Assembly (NCBI GenBank): GCA_965230065.1
Contig: OZ245942.1
Span: forward strand, 682,001-746,000
Source of the DNA: G965230065 sp965230065
Lineage (GTDB): Bacteria; Bacteroidota; Bacteroidia; Cytophagales; Cyclobacteriaceae
Reading direction: 5' to 3'
Length of the DNA: 64,000 nt
Position numbers and translations under genes: made by a program. This document shows, one piece after another, positions 18,050 to 27,186 of the stretch. Position 1 is the stretch's first letter. Each line of letters opens with the position of its first letter. The notes under the pieces were generated by a model. That model saw only the letters and a list, made by a program, of their open reading frames with translations, was not told the origin of the DNA and made no database searches.

Positions 18050-19318
18050 ATGAAAACCAACCGTCGCTCCTTTATCAAACAAGCATCTGCAGCCAGCTTG
18101 GGCTTGTATACTTTACCATCCTTTTCTATCAAAGAAAAGTTTCCGCCTGTACAAAAACTCACCCAGGGGCCAAAATCGCACTGGTTTGGGTATTATGATA
18201 AATTTCAGGTAGACCCCACCGGCCGTTATGTGTTGGGCATGGAGGTAGACATTCCGATGCGTTCGCCTACCGAAAAAGATGAAATCAGGATTGGGATGGT
18301 AGACTTGCAAGACAATAATAAATGGACAGACCTTGGGAAAAGCAATGCCTGGGGCTGGCAACAAGGGTGCATGCTACAATGGCGTCCGGGTTCTTCTGAA
18401 GAAATCATTTGGAACGATCAGGAAGATGGACAATTTGTAAGCCGTATTCTCAATGTAAAAACCGGAAAAACCCGTACAATGCCCAAAGCTATTTATACGC
18501 TCAGCCCTGATGGGAAATATGCTGTGGGGACTGAGTTCAATCGCATCCAGAACATGCGCCCCGGTTACGGCTACCCTGGCGTTCCTGATCCCTACGCATC
18601 TGTAAAAGCTCCAAAAGATATTGGCATTTACCGAATGGATTTGGATACAGGTGAAAACCAGTTAATAATTTCCCTGGCACAAACAGCCGATATGCCCCAT
18701 AATGGAAAATCACTGGCTGATAAGTGGCATTACTTCAATCATTTGCTGGTAAGCCCCGATAGTGATCGTTTTATTTTCCTGCACCGGTGGCGCGAAGCCC
18801 CGGCCAATACGCCAGGAGCACCCGGCGGGTTTACTACCCGCATGTTCACCGCCAGCAATAAAGGGGATGACCTCTACATGCTGGATCCTTCCGGCCACAC
18901 TTCCCACTTCATTTGGCGCGATCCTCAACACATTTGCGCCTGGACAAAACCTGAAGGGAAAAAGTCCGCCTTTTACCTGTTTAAAGACAAAACGGAAGAA
19001 GTAAAAATAGTGGGCGAAGATAAAATGACGGTAAATGGCCATAACACCTACTTGCCCAACACCAATAATGAATGGATTTTGAACGACACCTATCCTGATA
19101 AAAAAGACCGGAAACAAACGCTGTATCTGTACCATGTGCCTACCGACAGAAAGGTAGTACTGGGCAGGTTTCACGAACCTCCGCAGTTTAAAGGCGAATG
19201 GCGTTGCGACCTCCACCCCCGTTCCAGTCAGGATGGCACGAAGGTGATTTTCGACTCTACCCATGAAAATAACCAGCGGCAGATGTACATGATAGATGTA
19301 AATGATATTGTTTCATAG
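18050..19318 (+). CDS. Tat-exported beta-propeller (TolB-like) protein of unknown function
   Basis: The protein has 422 residues. A twin-arginine signal (RRSFIKQASAA) at the N-terminus implies export of a folded protein. The body has repeating propeller blades: HWFGYYDKFQVDPTGRYVLG, IYTLSPDGKYAVG, LLVSPDSDRFIFLHRWRE and DLHPRSSQDGTKVIFDST. These resemble TolB/oligogalacturonate-lyase-like propellers, but no lyase metal motif was confirmed. It lies 14 bases upstream of a two-domain esterase and is probably co-transcribed, pointing to a role in polysaccharide breakdown. Name as a hypothetical exported propeller rather than an enzyme. Confidence 0.75.
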   Translation: MKTNRRSFIKQASAASLGLYTLPSFSIKEKFPPVQKLTQGPKSHWFGYYDKFQVDPTGRYVLGMEVDIPMRSPTEKDEIRIGMVDLQDNNKWTDLGKSNAWGWQQGCMLQWRPGSSEEIIWNDQEDGQFVSRILNVKTGKTRTMPKAIYTLSPDGKYAVGTEFNRIQNMRPGYGYPGVPDPYASVKAPKDIGIYRMDLDTGENQLIISLAQTADMPHNGKSLADKWHYFNHLLVSPDSDRFIFLHRWREAPANTPGAPGGFTTRMFTASNKGDDLYMLDPSGHTSHFIWRDPQHICAWTKPEGKKSAFYLFKDKTEEVKIVGEDKMTVNGHNTYLPNTNNEWILNDTYPDKKDRKQTLYLYHVPTDRKVVLGRFHEPPQFKGEWRCDLHPRSSQDGTKVIFDSTHENNQRQMYMIDVNDIVS

Positions 19319-19332
19319 TAAAAATTTGTTTT

Positions 19333-21516
19333 ATGACCACTTTCGGAGTCCGGGCAGGGCTGCCATCAACTTCTCTGTCTTATAAAACGCTTCTAGGTTG
19401 CTTTTTTCTCCTTTTTCAGTCCACGGGATTATGGGCACAGGAAGAAGATTTGCGCCTGCTCAATTTCTGGCAAATTTACTCGGATGCCCCCAATGCTTTG
19501 TACAAAAGCTTTTGCGATACGGCTTTTCACTCCCTTGACCAACGCAAGCAAAAAATTTCTCAATTGCATTCCCAGACCGATTGGCAAAAAAGACAGGAAA
19601 AAGTGAAACAAACCCTCATGGAGCTTGTGGGGCCTTTCCCTGAAAAAACACCTTTAAACCCTCAAGTAACAGGTATTTTACAGAAAGATGGATATAAGGT
19701 GGAAAAACTAATTTATGAGTCACTGCCTGGGTTTTATGTGACGGCAGCCTTATTTATTCCTGACAATTTGCAAGGAAAAACCCCGGCTATTTTGTTTTGC
19801 AGTGGACATACTGCACTGGCCTTTCGCAGTGAAACTTACCAGCAAATGATCCTGAACCTGGTAAAAAAAGGATTTATTGTGCTGGCCTTCGATCCGGTGG
19901 GACAAGGCGAACGTTTACAATATTATGATGAAGCAGCAGAAAAGAGCCGGTTTGGCTCTACCCATGAGCATTCCTATCCGGGGGCACAATGTTTCATCGC
20001 TGGCAATTCTATGGCGAAATATATGATATGGGATGGCATTCGTAGCATTGATTATCTCTTGACCCGCCCCGAGGTTGACCCACAGCGTATCGGCGTTACC
20101 GGACGTTCAGGAGGAGGCACGCAAACTACTTATATCGCCGCTTTTGACGAAAGAATAACAGCCGCTGCACCTGAATGCTATATTACCACATTGGAAGATC
20201 AGCTAAAAACCGGAGGCCCCCAGGATGCCGAACAAAACTTTTATCATGGCATTGCCAGCGGCATCGACCATGCCGACCTGCTGGAAATACGCGCTCCCAA
20301 GCCCACTTTGATGATTACCACCACCCGTGACATTTTCAGCATTGAGGGAGCCAGAACTACCTTTAAGGAAGCATCGCAAGCATACAAAGCTTTTGGAAAA
20401 GCAGAAAACTTCAGCATGGTAGAAGATGATGCGCCCCATGCTTCTACGCCCAAAAACAGGGAAGCTATGTGCGCCTTCTTCCAAAAGCACTTCAACCTGC
20501 CTGGAGACCCTTCCGATGAAAAAGTAGCCTTCCTTACGCCGGAAGAACTGCAAGTAACCCAAACCGGACAGGTCCTTACTACTTTGAACAGCAAAACGGT
20601 TTTTGACTTAAACAAGACAGAAAGTGAACAGTTGTTGCAAAAACTCAACAACAAAAGGCAAAACTTAACTCAGCACCTGGAAACAGTAAAGAAAGCCGCC
20701 AGAAATCTATCGGGTTACGAACCACCTGTTGCATTTCAAGAACCTGTTTTTTCAGGAAGATACCAGCGTTCGGGTTACGCCATTGAAAAGTACCTGCTCC
20801 CAGTCAATGAACGGTATGCTATTCCTTTGGTAGTGATGGTACCCGAAAATACAGCAAGTCAGCAAGCCATTTTGTATTTGCACCCACAGGGAAAAGCCAC
20901 TGAAGCTATGCCTGGTGGAGAAATGGAAAAACTGGTACAACAAGGGTTTTACGTAATTGCGCCAGATATCCGGGGTATTGGCGAGCTTGGCCCCGGCTAC
21001 CTGAAAGGCGACGCATACATTCAAGACGTTTCTTATAACCAGTGGTTTGCAGGCATTTTATCGGCAAAAAGTATTGTGGGCCTACAAGCAGAAGACGTAG
21101 CCCGGGTAACGCATTTTATTTTTTCACATTTACAAATACCGAAGGAAAACCTTACTGGAATGGCCCGGGGAAGCCTGGCACCCACCCTCCTGCATATAGC
21201 AGTATTCGAGCAAAATTTTGGAAAAATAGCCCTGCTTGACCCGTTCACTTCCTACCGCTCGCTGGTTATGGACAAATTATATGACCCTGCTTATATTCCA
21301 GCAACAGTGGCCGGGGCACTTACTGCATACGATTTGCCTGATTTGGCAGCTTGCCTGGCCCCTTCAAAATTATTGATTAAGAATGCTATTAATTTTGGAA
21401 AAGACATGGGTATAACTCGTGACGCATACCAGAAAAAAAATATCGAAGGCAACTTCATCATCAATCCGGAGGAGAACCCAATAACGGGGGCCGGCTTGTT
21501 GGATTGGTTAAAATAG
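19333..21516 (+). CDS. Secreted two-domain alpha/beta hydrolase (acetyl xylan esterase-like)
   Basis: The protein has 727 residues with a signal peptide ending near LWAQ. The first domain (about 90-385) is an alpha/beta hydrolase with oxyanion region PAILFCSGHTALAF, nucleophile S259 in GRSGGG and catalytic His in APHASTP; the pattern fits AXE/dienelactone-type esterases. The second domain (about 450-725) repeats the same fold (AILYLHPQGKA, then VIAPDIRGIGELG) but its elbow reads GMARG, with Ala611 where the Ser should be, so it is probably catalytically dead. The function is likely deacylation of a polysaccharide. It follows the propeller gene closely. Confidence 0.85.
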   Translation: MTTFGVRAGLPSTSLSYKTLLGCFFLLFQSTGLWAQEEDLRLLNFWQIYSDAPNALYKSFCDTAFHSLDQRKQKISQLHSQTDWQKRQEKVKQTLMELVGPFPEKTPLNPQVTGILQKDGYKVEKLIYESLPGFYVTAALFIPDNLQGKTPAILFCSGHTALAFRSETYQQMILNLVKKGFIVLAFDPVGQGERLQYYDEAAEKSRFGSTHEHSYPGAQCFIAGNSMAKYMIWDGIRSIDYLLTRPEVDPQRIGVTGRSGGGTQTTYIAAFDERITAAAPECYITTLEDQLKTGGPQDAEQNFYHGIASGIDHADLLEIRAPKPTLMITTTRDIFSIEGARTTFKEASQAYKAFGKAENFSMVEDDAPHASTPKNREAMCAFFQKHFNLPGDPSDEKVAFLTPEELQVTQTGQVLTTLNSKTVFDLNKTESEQLLQKLNNKRQNLTQHLETVKKAARNLSGYEPPVAFQEPVFSGRYQRSGYAIEKYLLPVNERYAIPLVVMVPENTASQQAILYLHPQGKATEAMPGGEMEKLVQQGFYVIAPDIRGIGELGPGYLKGDAYIQDVSYNQWFAGILSAKSIVGLQAEDVARVTHFIFSHLQIPKENLTGMARGSLAPTLLHIAVFEQNFGKIALLDPFTSYRSLVMDKLYDPAYIPATVAGALTAYDLPDLAACLAPSKLLIKNAINFGKDMGITRDAYQKKNIEGNFIINPEENPITGAGLLDWLK

Positions 21517-21524
21517 ACAGGTCT

Positions 21525-21570
21525 TTATCTACGAATCATTATTCATGAGCTTCTTTGTTCGAGTAGATAA
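21525..21570 (+). terminator. Stem-loop after the esterase gene
   Basis: TTATCTAC (21525-21532) and GTAGATAA (21563-21570) form a perfect 8-bp stem with a further internal GAA/TTC pairing. It follows the esterase stop by 8 bases. No T-run follows, so it could be a regulatory hairpin or mRNA-end structure instead of an intrinsic terminator. Confidence 0.35.
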
Positions 21571-21640
21571 GAAATGGTGTATTTATCAGATAGGGCATCG
21601 TATCATTTGGTAGTTGTTAAAATATTTTGTAACTAACCAT

Positions 21641-21648
21641 TACCTTTG
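21641..21648 (+). promoter_or_regulatory. Putative -7 box for the ECF sigma factor gene
   Basis: TACCTTTG (21641-21648) matches TAnnTTTG exactly. Transcription would begin near 21654, giving a 17-base leader before the ATG at 21671. The TTG 24 bases upstream (21614-21616) is slightly far. The match argues against the upstream ATG at 21614 being the real start. Confidence 0.45.
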
Positions 21649-21670
21649 TAAACTACCTCTTTTCTGCAAA

Positions 21671-22303
21671 ATGAAACCTTCTCAAAATACGGCTGCATAC
21701 CCTTCCGACCAAGAGGTTTGGAACGCTTTCAGAGATGGTAGTGAAGAAGCATTGAATTGGATTTATCATCAGCATATTCGGGCACTTTTTAATTATGGGA
21801 TCAAAATCGTTCAAAGTGAAGATTTGGTAGAAGATTGCATTCAGGAGATGTTCATAGATTTATGGAAACGCAGAAATTTTCTGAATGACACTAATTCCAT
21901 CAAATTCTACCTCTTTAAAGCCCTGAAACGAAAAATCATAAGAAAAATTTCTAAAAAGAAAACCCTACAAATGGGTGGTGCACTTGAAGATGATTATGCC
22001 TTCCAGGTAGTATTTTCCTGTGAATCTGTCCTGATCCAGGAAGAACTAAACCAAGAACAAAAAGTCTTGATAGAAAAGGCACTCACTTGCCTGACCCACC
22101 GCCAAAAAGAAGCCATTTACCTCAAATTTTACTGCCAACTTTCGTACGAACAGATTGCTGCGATCATGAAAATTGAGAAATCAGCAGTGTATAGCTTAAT
22201 TTTCAAATCGGTCAACAAACTACGCAAGCATTTCTTAAAAAAAACAATCTATTCTACCCTGGACCTTTTTCCGTTGCTTGCTGCATTCTTATTCCTTTTT
22301 TAG
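21671..22303 (+). CDS. ECF-type RNA polymerase sigma factor
   Basis: The protein has 210 residues from the ATG at 21671 (MKPSQNTAA). Region 2 is visible as HIRALFNYGIKIV, then LVEDCIQEMFIDLWKRR. Region 4 includes LTHRQKEAIYLKFYC and the helix-turn-helix LSYEQIAAIMKIEKSAVYSLI. A hydrophobic tail (LDLFPLLAAFLFLF) at the C-terminus is often seen in Bacteroidota sigma factors of this class. It is followed by a FecR anti-sigma gene and SusCD, so it most likely drives these genes when the outer-membrane protein binds its substrate. An upstream ATG (21614) would add 19 residues but overlaps the -7 box. Confidence 0.92.
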   Translation: MKPSQNTAAYPSDQEVWNAFRDGSEEALNWIYHQHIRALFNYGIKIVQSEDLVEDCIQEMFIDLWKRRNFLNDTNSIKFYLFKALKRKIIRKISKKKTLQMGGALEDDYAFQVVFSCESVLIQEELNQEQKVLIEKALTCLTHRQKEAIYLKFYCQLSYEQIAAIMKIEKSAVYSLIFKSVNKLRKHFLKKTIYSTLDLFPLLAAFLFLF

Positions 22304-22526
22304 TATCTCTTTGCCTTTTCAATATTTCTTCCGGGTTACTTTATCTATATCTCAATAGAGTACCAGAAATATTACGCTTTTATTAAAATGTTTAATGGTT
22401 TTTTATTAGGAATGTAAATATTCAAAAATAGGAGAGACGAAGAGGTCAAATTCTATTTTTTCCTGTCCTTTCTTTAATAAGAGCACCTTATGAGAGCTTG
22501 CTATCTCATTAATAATTGCACAACCG

Positions 22527-23594
22527 ATGAAATACACCACCTATACTACTGTAGATTTTGTCATGGATGAAAACTTCCAGGCATGGGTTCTCGCACCTAC
22601 CCGGGAAAGTGAGCAATTCTGGCAAAATTGGATTGGGTCATATCCTGAAAAAAAGGCAATGATAGAAGAAGCAAAAATGCTGATTCGGGTGTATGGTGTT
22701 GAAGAGAAAGAGATTTCAGCCACCAGTATCGAACGCATCCTGTCTGGGGTAAAACAGGGCATCAAAAAAAATCAACGGCCGAAATATAAGGCAACATTAA
22801 CCGCTCCCCCCTCCAAGTTACGCCATTTAGTAAGTAACTGGTACATGACAGCTGCCGTCTTTATTGGCTTTATCATAATGGCCGGGGCTGTGTATTGGAC
22901 ATTTTTTCATCAGCAAACCTCATATGTTACAACCTATGGAGAAGTCAAAGAAATTATATTACCCGATGGTTCCCAGATTACGCTTAACGGAAATTCCAGG
23001 TTATACTATACTTCCCATTGGGAAGAGGCAGAAGCACGGGAAGTATGGCTGGAAGGTGAAGCTTTTTTTCATGTTCAGGATATAAGCCAGCATGTCGGCC
23101 TGGAAGACGAAAGTGTTCCGGAAGGCTATAAGTTTATAGTACATACCCACGACCTAAATATCATCGTACTGGGCACGCAATTCAATGTAAATAGCCGGAG
23201 TGACCAGGTAAAAGTGGTCCTTAATTCGGGAAAGGTAAAGATTAAGGTAGCAGACGATACCCTGGGAAATGAGATTTTTATGGAGCCCGGAGAGATGGTG
23301 GCTTATGATGTGAACCGCAAAACTATAGGAAAGCAGACTGTAGACCCGAAAAATTATAGCTCATGGCGCGACAACTACCTTGTATTTGATGAAGTACCCT
23401 TGTATGAAGTAGCCGAAATTCTTGAAGATACTTATGGAGTGCAAATCACTTTTGAGGGTAAAGAAGTAAGCCGGAAAATCATCCGGTCCACTATACCTTC
23501 GGATGATATTGACATTTTGCTGAAAGCGCTGCCTCAGTCATGTGAAGTCAAAGTCAACAGACAAGGTAATCATGTTTTTATTTCGAGAAAATAA
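22527..23594 (+). CDS. FecR-family anti-sigma factor
   Basis: The protein has 355 residues. A cytoplasmic part (1-105) binds the sigma factor, a membrane helix lies about 107-130, and the periplasmic part has a FecR domain (TYGEVKEIILPDGSQITLNGNSRLYY; WLEGEAFFHV) and a C-terminal DUF4974-type domain (VPLYEVAEILEDTYGVQITF). It should relay a signal from SusC's N-terminal signalling domain to the sigma factor. The 223-base gap before it separates it from the sigma gene; no clear -7 box was recognised in this gap. SusC follows 62 bases downstream. Confidence 0.92.
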   Translation: MKYTTYTTVDFVMDENFQAWVLAPTRESEQFWQNWIGSYPEKKAMIEEAKMLIRVYGVEEKEISATSIERILSGVKQGIKKNQRPKYKATLTAPPSKLRHLVSNWYMTAAVFIGFIIMAGAVYWTFFHQQTSYVTTYGEVKEIILPDGSQITLNGNSRLYYTSHWEEAEAREVWLEGEAFFHVQDISQHVGLEDESVPEGYKFIVHTHDLNIIVLGTQFNVNSRSDQVKVVLNSGKVKIKVADDTLGNEIFMEPGEMVAYDVNRKTIGKQTVDPKNYSSWRDNYLVFDEVPLYEVAEILEDTYGVQITFEGKEVSRKIIRSTIPSDDIDILLKALPQSCEVKVNRQGNHVFISRK

Positions 23595-23656
23595 GCCCTG
23601 CCGGTTTTGCCCAACCAGCAAGGCCCAATAATTAAATTAACACTAACGGTAAAATT

Positions 23657-26600
23657 ATGAAGAACAAATTACAAATCATTTGTAAAACCATGCTTTTTAC
23701 ACTACTGTGGAGTATAAGCATATCCGCTTTCTCCCAAAATTTAGCAGCGTTGCCCAAGGCAACTTCAGAAGGTTACTCCCAAAAGGAGGTAATTCAGCAC
23801 GAAAAACATAAATCACTGAAAGAAGTACTGTTGGATATTGAAGAAGAACATCAGGTCTTTTTTACCTACGATGTCAATACTGTAAAAGACAAAGTAGTGA
23901 AAGTAGACGCACTGAAGAAAAAAAAGGAAATGGAAGGCGAGAACCTGGAGCAAATTTTAAATGAATTTCTGCCCCCACTGCAACTTGACTTCCGGAAGAT
24001 CAAAGATAAATTCTACATCATTTACCCACACGAAGAGAAAAGCTCACCTCAGAAGATTAATTACATTCCCCCGGCACCCGGCGGGAGAAAAAGTCCTCAA
24101 TCCGGCAGCTTGGATCGTATGGGAAAGATGCCATTAGCAAGTATAGACTTTAGCAAAATGTTGGATAAAACTGTAAGAGGCACTGTAACTGATGGATCAG
24201 GCGGCATGCCATTACCAGGCGTAAATATTGTAGAGAAGGGGACTACCAATGGAACCATTACCGACATTGATGGCAACTACAGCCTCACCGTTGCCGATGA
24301 AAATTCTATCATTGTTTTTAGTTCTGTAGGCTACTTAAGTGAAGAAATAATAGTAGGCAACCAGACAGAAATTAATATCCAACTGGCCGAAGATATTGCC
24401 GCTCTTAGCGAAATCGTAGTGGTTGGGTACGGCACCCAAAAGAAAAGTAATGTCACGGGGGCTATTGCCTCAGTATCGGGCGAAGAACTCAATAAGGTGC
24501 AAGTAGCCAGCTTTGACCAGGCCATTCAGGGAAAAGCGGCCGGCGTGTATGTGACTTCCAACAGTGGTCAACCGGGAGGTGGTGTTAGTGTACGGATCAG
24601 AGGAATTGGCTCTATCAACAATAGCAACCCACTTTATGTAATTGACGGAGTAATAGTGAGTGCCGGAAACAGCGAAACAAGTAATCCTCTGGCTACGCTC
24701 AATACCAACGATATTGAATCGGTTGAAGTGTTGAAAGATGCTGCCTCTGCTGCCATTTATGGAGCCCGGGCAGCCAATGGCGTTGTGATCATTACCACAA
24801 AAAGAGGAAATGCCGGAAAACCCATGCTGAATTACAATGGCTATTATGGTATTCAGCAACCTACCAGCAACCTGCCCCGTGCCATGAATGCAGCAGAATT
24901 TGCCGAGAATATGAACCAGGCCTTTACAGCCGCCGGACAGGAGGCTCCGTTTCCTGATCCCGCATCTTTGGGTGAAGGTACCGATTGGCTGGACGAACTC
25001 ACCCAGACTGGTAATATTCAGGATCATCAGCTATCTGTTTCGGGAGGTACCCAAAACCATAAATTCTTTGCCTCTGCCAACTACTTCAGGAATAAAGGGA
25101 TCATGATTGAGACCTTTCATGAACGTTTGGCCTTCCGGGTTAATACCGACAATAACATCAGTGACAAATGGACGGTAGGGAATAGCCTTTCTTTCAGCCG
25201 CACCTCCCGGTACGACAATGGGTCAGGCAACCGTACTTTTATCCACGGTTCCTTTAACGAAATTTACCAAATGCTACCCACCATGCCGGTATACAATCCG
25301 GATGGTAGCTTTGCCGGCCCTACTGATACCCGCCTGGAAAGACGCCGGAATGCAGTTTCTGTGCAAAAATTACCTACCCGTGAGGATATTGAAAACCGTC
25401 TCCTAGGTAACCTGTATATAAGCTTTGAACCCATCAAAGGATTAACTTTTAAAACCAGTTTTTCTGCAGATATTGCAGGGAGGAACACCTATTTTTTTGA
25501 ACCCCCCTGGGAAGAAGGGTTGTTGGAAGATTTGTTTTCCAACGTAAACCGTTCTTCCACCAACACCACTTTCTGGTTGTGGGAAAACTTTGCAACGTAT
25601 CAAAAATCTTTTGACAAACATAACTTCTCAGTGATGGTAGGTACTTCGGCGCAAAACTTTGAGTATATCAATGTCACTGCTTCTGCAGAATACGATACGG
25701 ATGCCTTTACAGAAGTATCCACCAGTGCCCTGGCTAACAATTCTACTACTGCGTCTTCGGAAGAATCCCTGGCCTCTATCTTCGGACGGGTAACCTACAA
25801 TTTTGACGAACGCTACCTGCTTACAGCCAATATTAGAAGGGATGGATCATCCAAGTTCGGTCCTAACAACAAATTTGGCGTATTTCCTTCTTTTTCAGCA
25901 GGATGGCGTGTATCAGAAGAGCAGTTCTTCCAATCAAACCTGATCAATGACCTGAAACTCCGGGGCGGATGGGGACAGGTAGGTTCCGATGCCATCGGTA
26001 ACTTTAAGTATTTGGCAGCATTGAATACGGGTTTTAACTATGCATTCGCCAACCAAAGCGGAGTTTCAAATCTGGGGGCTGCCTTGGAAGAATTGGGAAA
26101 TCCTGATATACAATGGGAAACCTCTACCGAATGGAATATTGGGGCTGACCTGGGGTTGCTCGATAACCGCCTCACCATTACAGCCGATTATTTTGAGAAA
26201 ACCCGTACCGATATGCTGCTCACACTTCCCCTGCCAGGCACCTCGGGGTTGACCCAAACGGTAGATAATGTAGGCGAACTAATAAATAAAGGGTTTGAAT
26301 TTAGCACTAACTTCCGACAAGTATCCGGCAAATTCACCTATGATCTGGGTCTTAACTTCACTTCCTACTACAATGAAGTAGTGAATATTGACGTTCTGCC
26401 CGAAATTGTTTCTTATACCTACTCAGGTTCCGGGGCTACTACACTGATCAGGGTAGGTGAACCTTTGGGCATTTTTTACGGATTGGTTACTGAAGGGCTT
26501 TTCCAAACCCCTGATGAAGTGCAACAGGCCAACGCCATTGACGGAGACGAGACTACCCCTTATCAACTGGCAGGCACCGCACCCGGTGACTTTAAGTACC

Positions 26601-27163
26601 GTGACCTGAACGGAGACGGACGCATTACTGATGATGATAAAACAATCATTGGTAGTCCGGTACCTGATTTTACCTACGGTCTGAACGGAAGCATGCAATA
26701 TGGCGCTTTCGATTTGAGCTTTCAGTTTTTTGGCGTACAGGGCAATGATATTCTGAACATTGGTAAGTCCATCCGGGAATCATCCGGACGTGCTTTCAAC
26801 AAGAGCAGTACCGTAGTGAATGCCTGGAACGGCCCGGGCACCAGCAATACCATCCCCCGCCCCATCACTACCGATCCAAACCAGAATGTGAGAGTAGGGA
26901 CCCACCTTGTTGAAAATGGATCCTATTTGCGTCTCCGTTATCTTCAGGTCGGGTATAATTTACCAGACTCCTTCCTGGAAAGAATCGGACTTTCCAAGGC
27001 ACGCGTTTATGTATCAGGACAAAACATATTTACCATCACCGGCTACAGTGGCAATGACCCTGAAGTTGGTTTTGATGGGAATAACACGGCTGCTAATGGC
27101 ATTGACCAGGATTTGTACCCTCAGCCCCGTACTTATTCTTTAGGTCTTAGTGTTGGATTTTAA
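23657..27163 (+). CDS. SusC/RagA-family TonB-linked outer-membrane transporter with STN domain
   Basis: The protein has 1168 residues. A signal peptide ends near SAFSQ. An STN domain (about 45-125) is the feature that binds FecR and links the transporter to the sigma factor. A carboxypeptidase-regulatory-like domain follows (about 172-255: GTVTDGSGGMPLPGVNI), then a plug (VVVGYGTQKKSNVTGAIASV; IRGIGSINNSNPLYVIDGV) and a 22-strand barrel ending in YSLGLSVGF. It takes up a polymer fragment handed over by SusD at the outer membrane. The substrate cannot be predicted from this sequence alone. Confidence 0.95.
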   Translation: MKNKLQIICKTMLFTLLWSISISAFSQNLAALPKATSEGYSQKEVIQHEKHKSLKEVLLDIEEEHQVFFTYDVNTVKDKVVKVDALKKKKEMEGENLEQILNEFLPPLQLDFRKIKDKFYIIYPHEEKSSPQKINYIPPAPGGRKSPQSGSLDRMGKMPLASIDFSKMLDKTVRGTVTDGSGGMPLPGVNIVEKGTTNGTITDIDGNYSLTVADENSIIVFSSVGYLSEEIIVGNQTEINIQLAEDIAALSEIVVVGYGTQKKSNVTGAIASVSGEELNKVQVASFDQAIQGKAAGVYVTSNSGQPGGGVSVRIRGIGSINNSNPLYVIDGVIVSAGNSETSNPLATLNTNDIESVEVLKDAASAAIYGARAANGVVIITTKRGNAGKPMLNYNGYYGIQQPTSNLPRAMNAAEFAENMNQAFTAAGQEAPFPDPASLGEGTDWLDELTQTGNIQDHQLSVSGGTQNHKFFASANYFRNKGIMIETFHERLAFRVNTDNNISDKWTVGNSLSFSRTSRYDNGSGNRTFIHGSFNEIYQMLPTMPVYNPDGSFAGPTDTRLERRRNAVSVQKLPTREDIENRLLGNLYISFEPIKGLTFKTSFSADIAGRNTYFFEPPWEEGLLEDLFSNVNRSSTNTTFWLWENFATYQKSFDKHNFSVMVGTSAQNFEYINVTASAEYDTDAFTEVSTSALANNSTTASSEESLASIFGRVTYNFDERYLLTANIRRDGSSKFGPNNKFGVFPSFSAGWRVSEEQFFQSNLINDLKLRGGWGQVGSDAIGNFKYLAALNTGFNYAFANQSGVSNLGAALEELGNPDIQWETSTEWNIGADLGLLDNRLTITADYFEKTRTDMLLTLPLPGTSGLTQTVDNVGELINKGFEFSTNFRQVSGKFTYDLGLNFTSYYNEVVNIDVLPEIVSYTYSGSGATTLIRVGEPLGIFYGLVTEGLFQTPDEVQQANAIDGDETTPYQLAGTAPGDFKYRDLNGDGRITDDDKTIIGSPVPDFTYGLNGSMQYGAFDLSFQFFGVQGNDILNIGKSIRESSGRAFNKSSTVVNAWNGPGTSNTIPRPITTDPNQNVRVGTHLVENGSYLRLRYLQVGYNLPDSFLERIGLSKARVYVSGQNIFTITGYSGNDPEVGFDGNNTAANGIDQDLYPQPRTYSLGLSVGF

Positions 27164-27186
27164 TCATTATAAAAAATAAAAATAAT

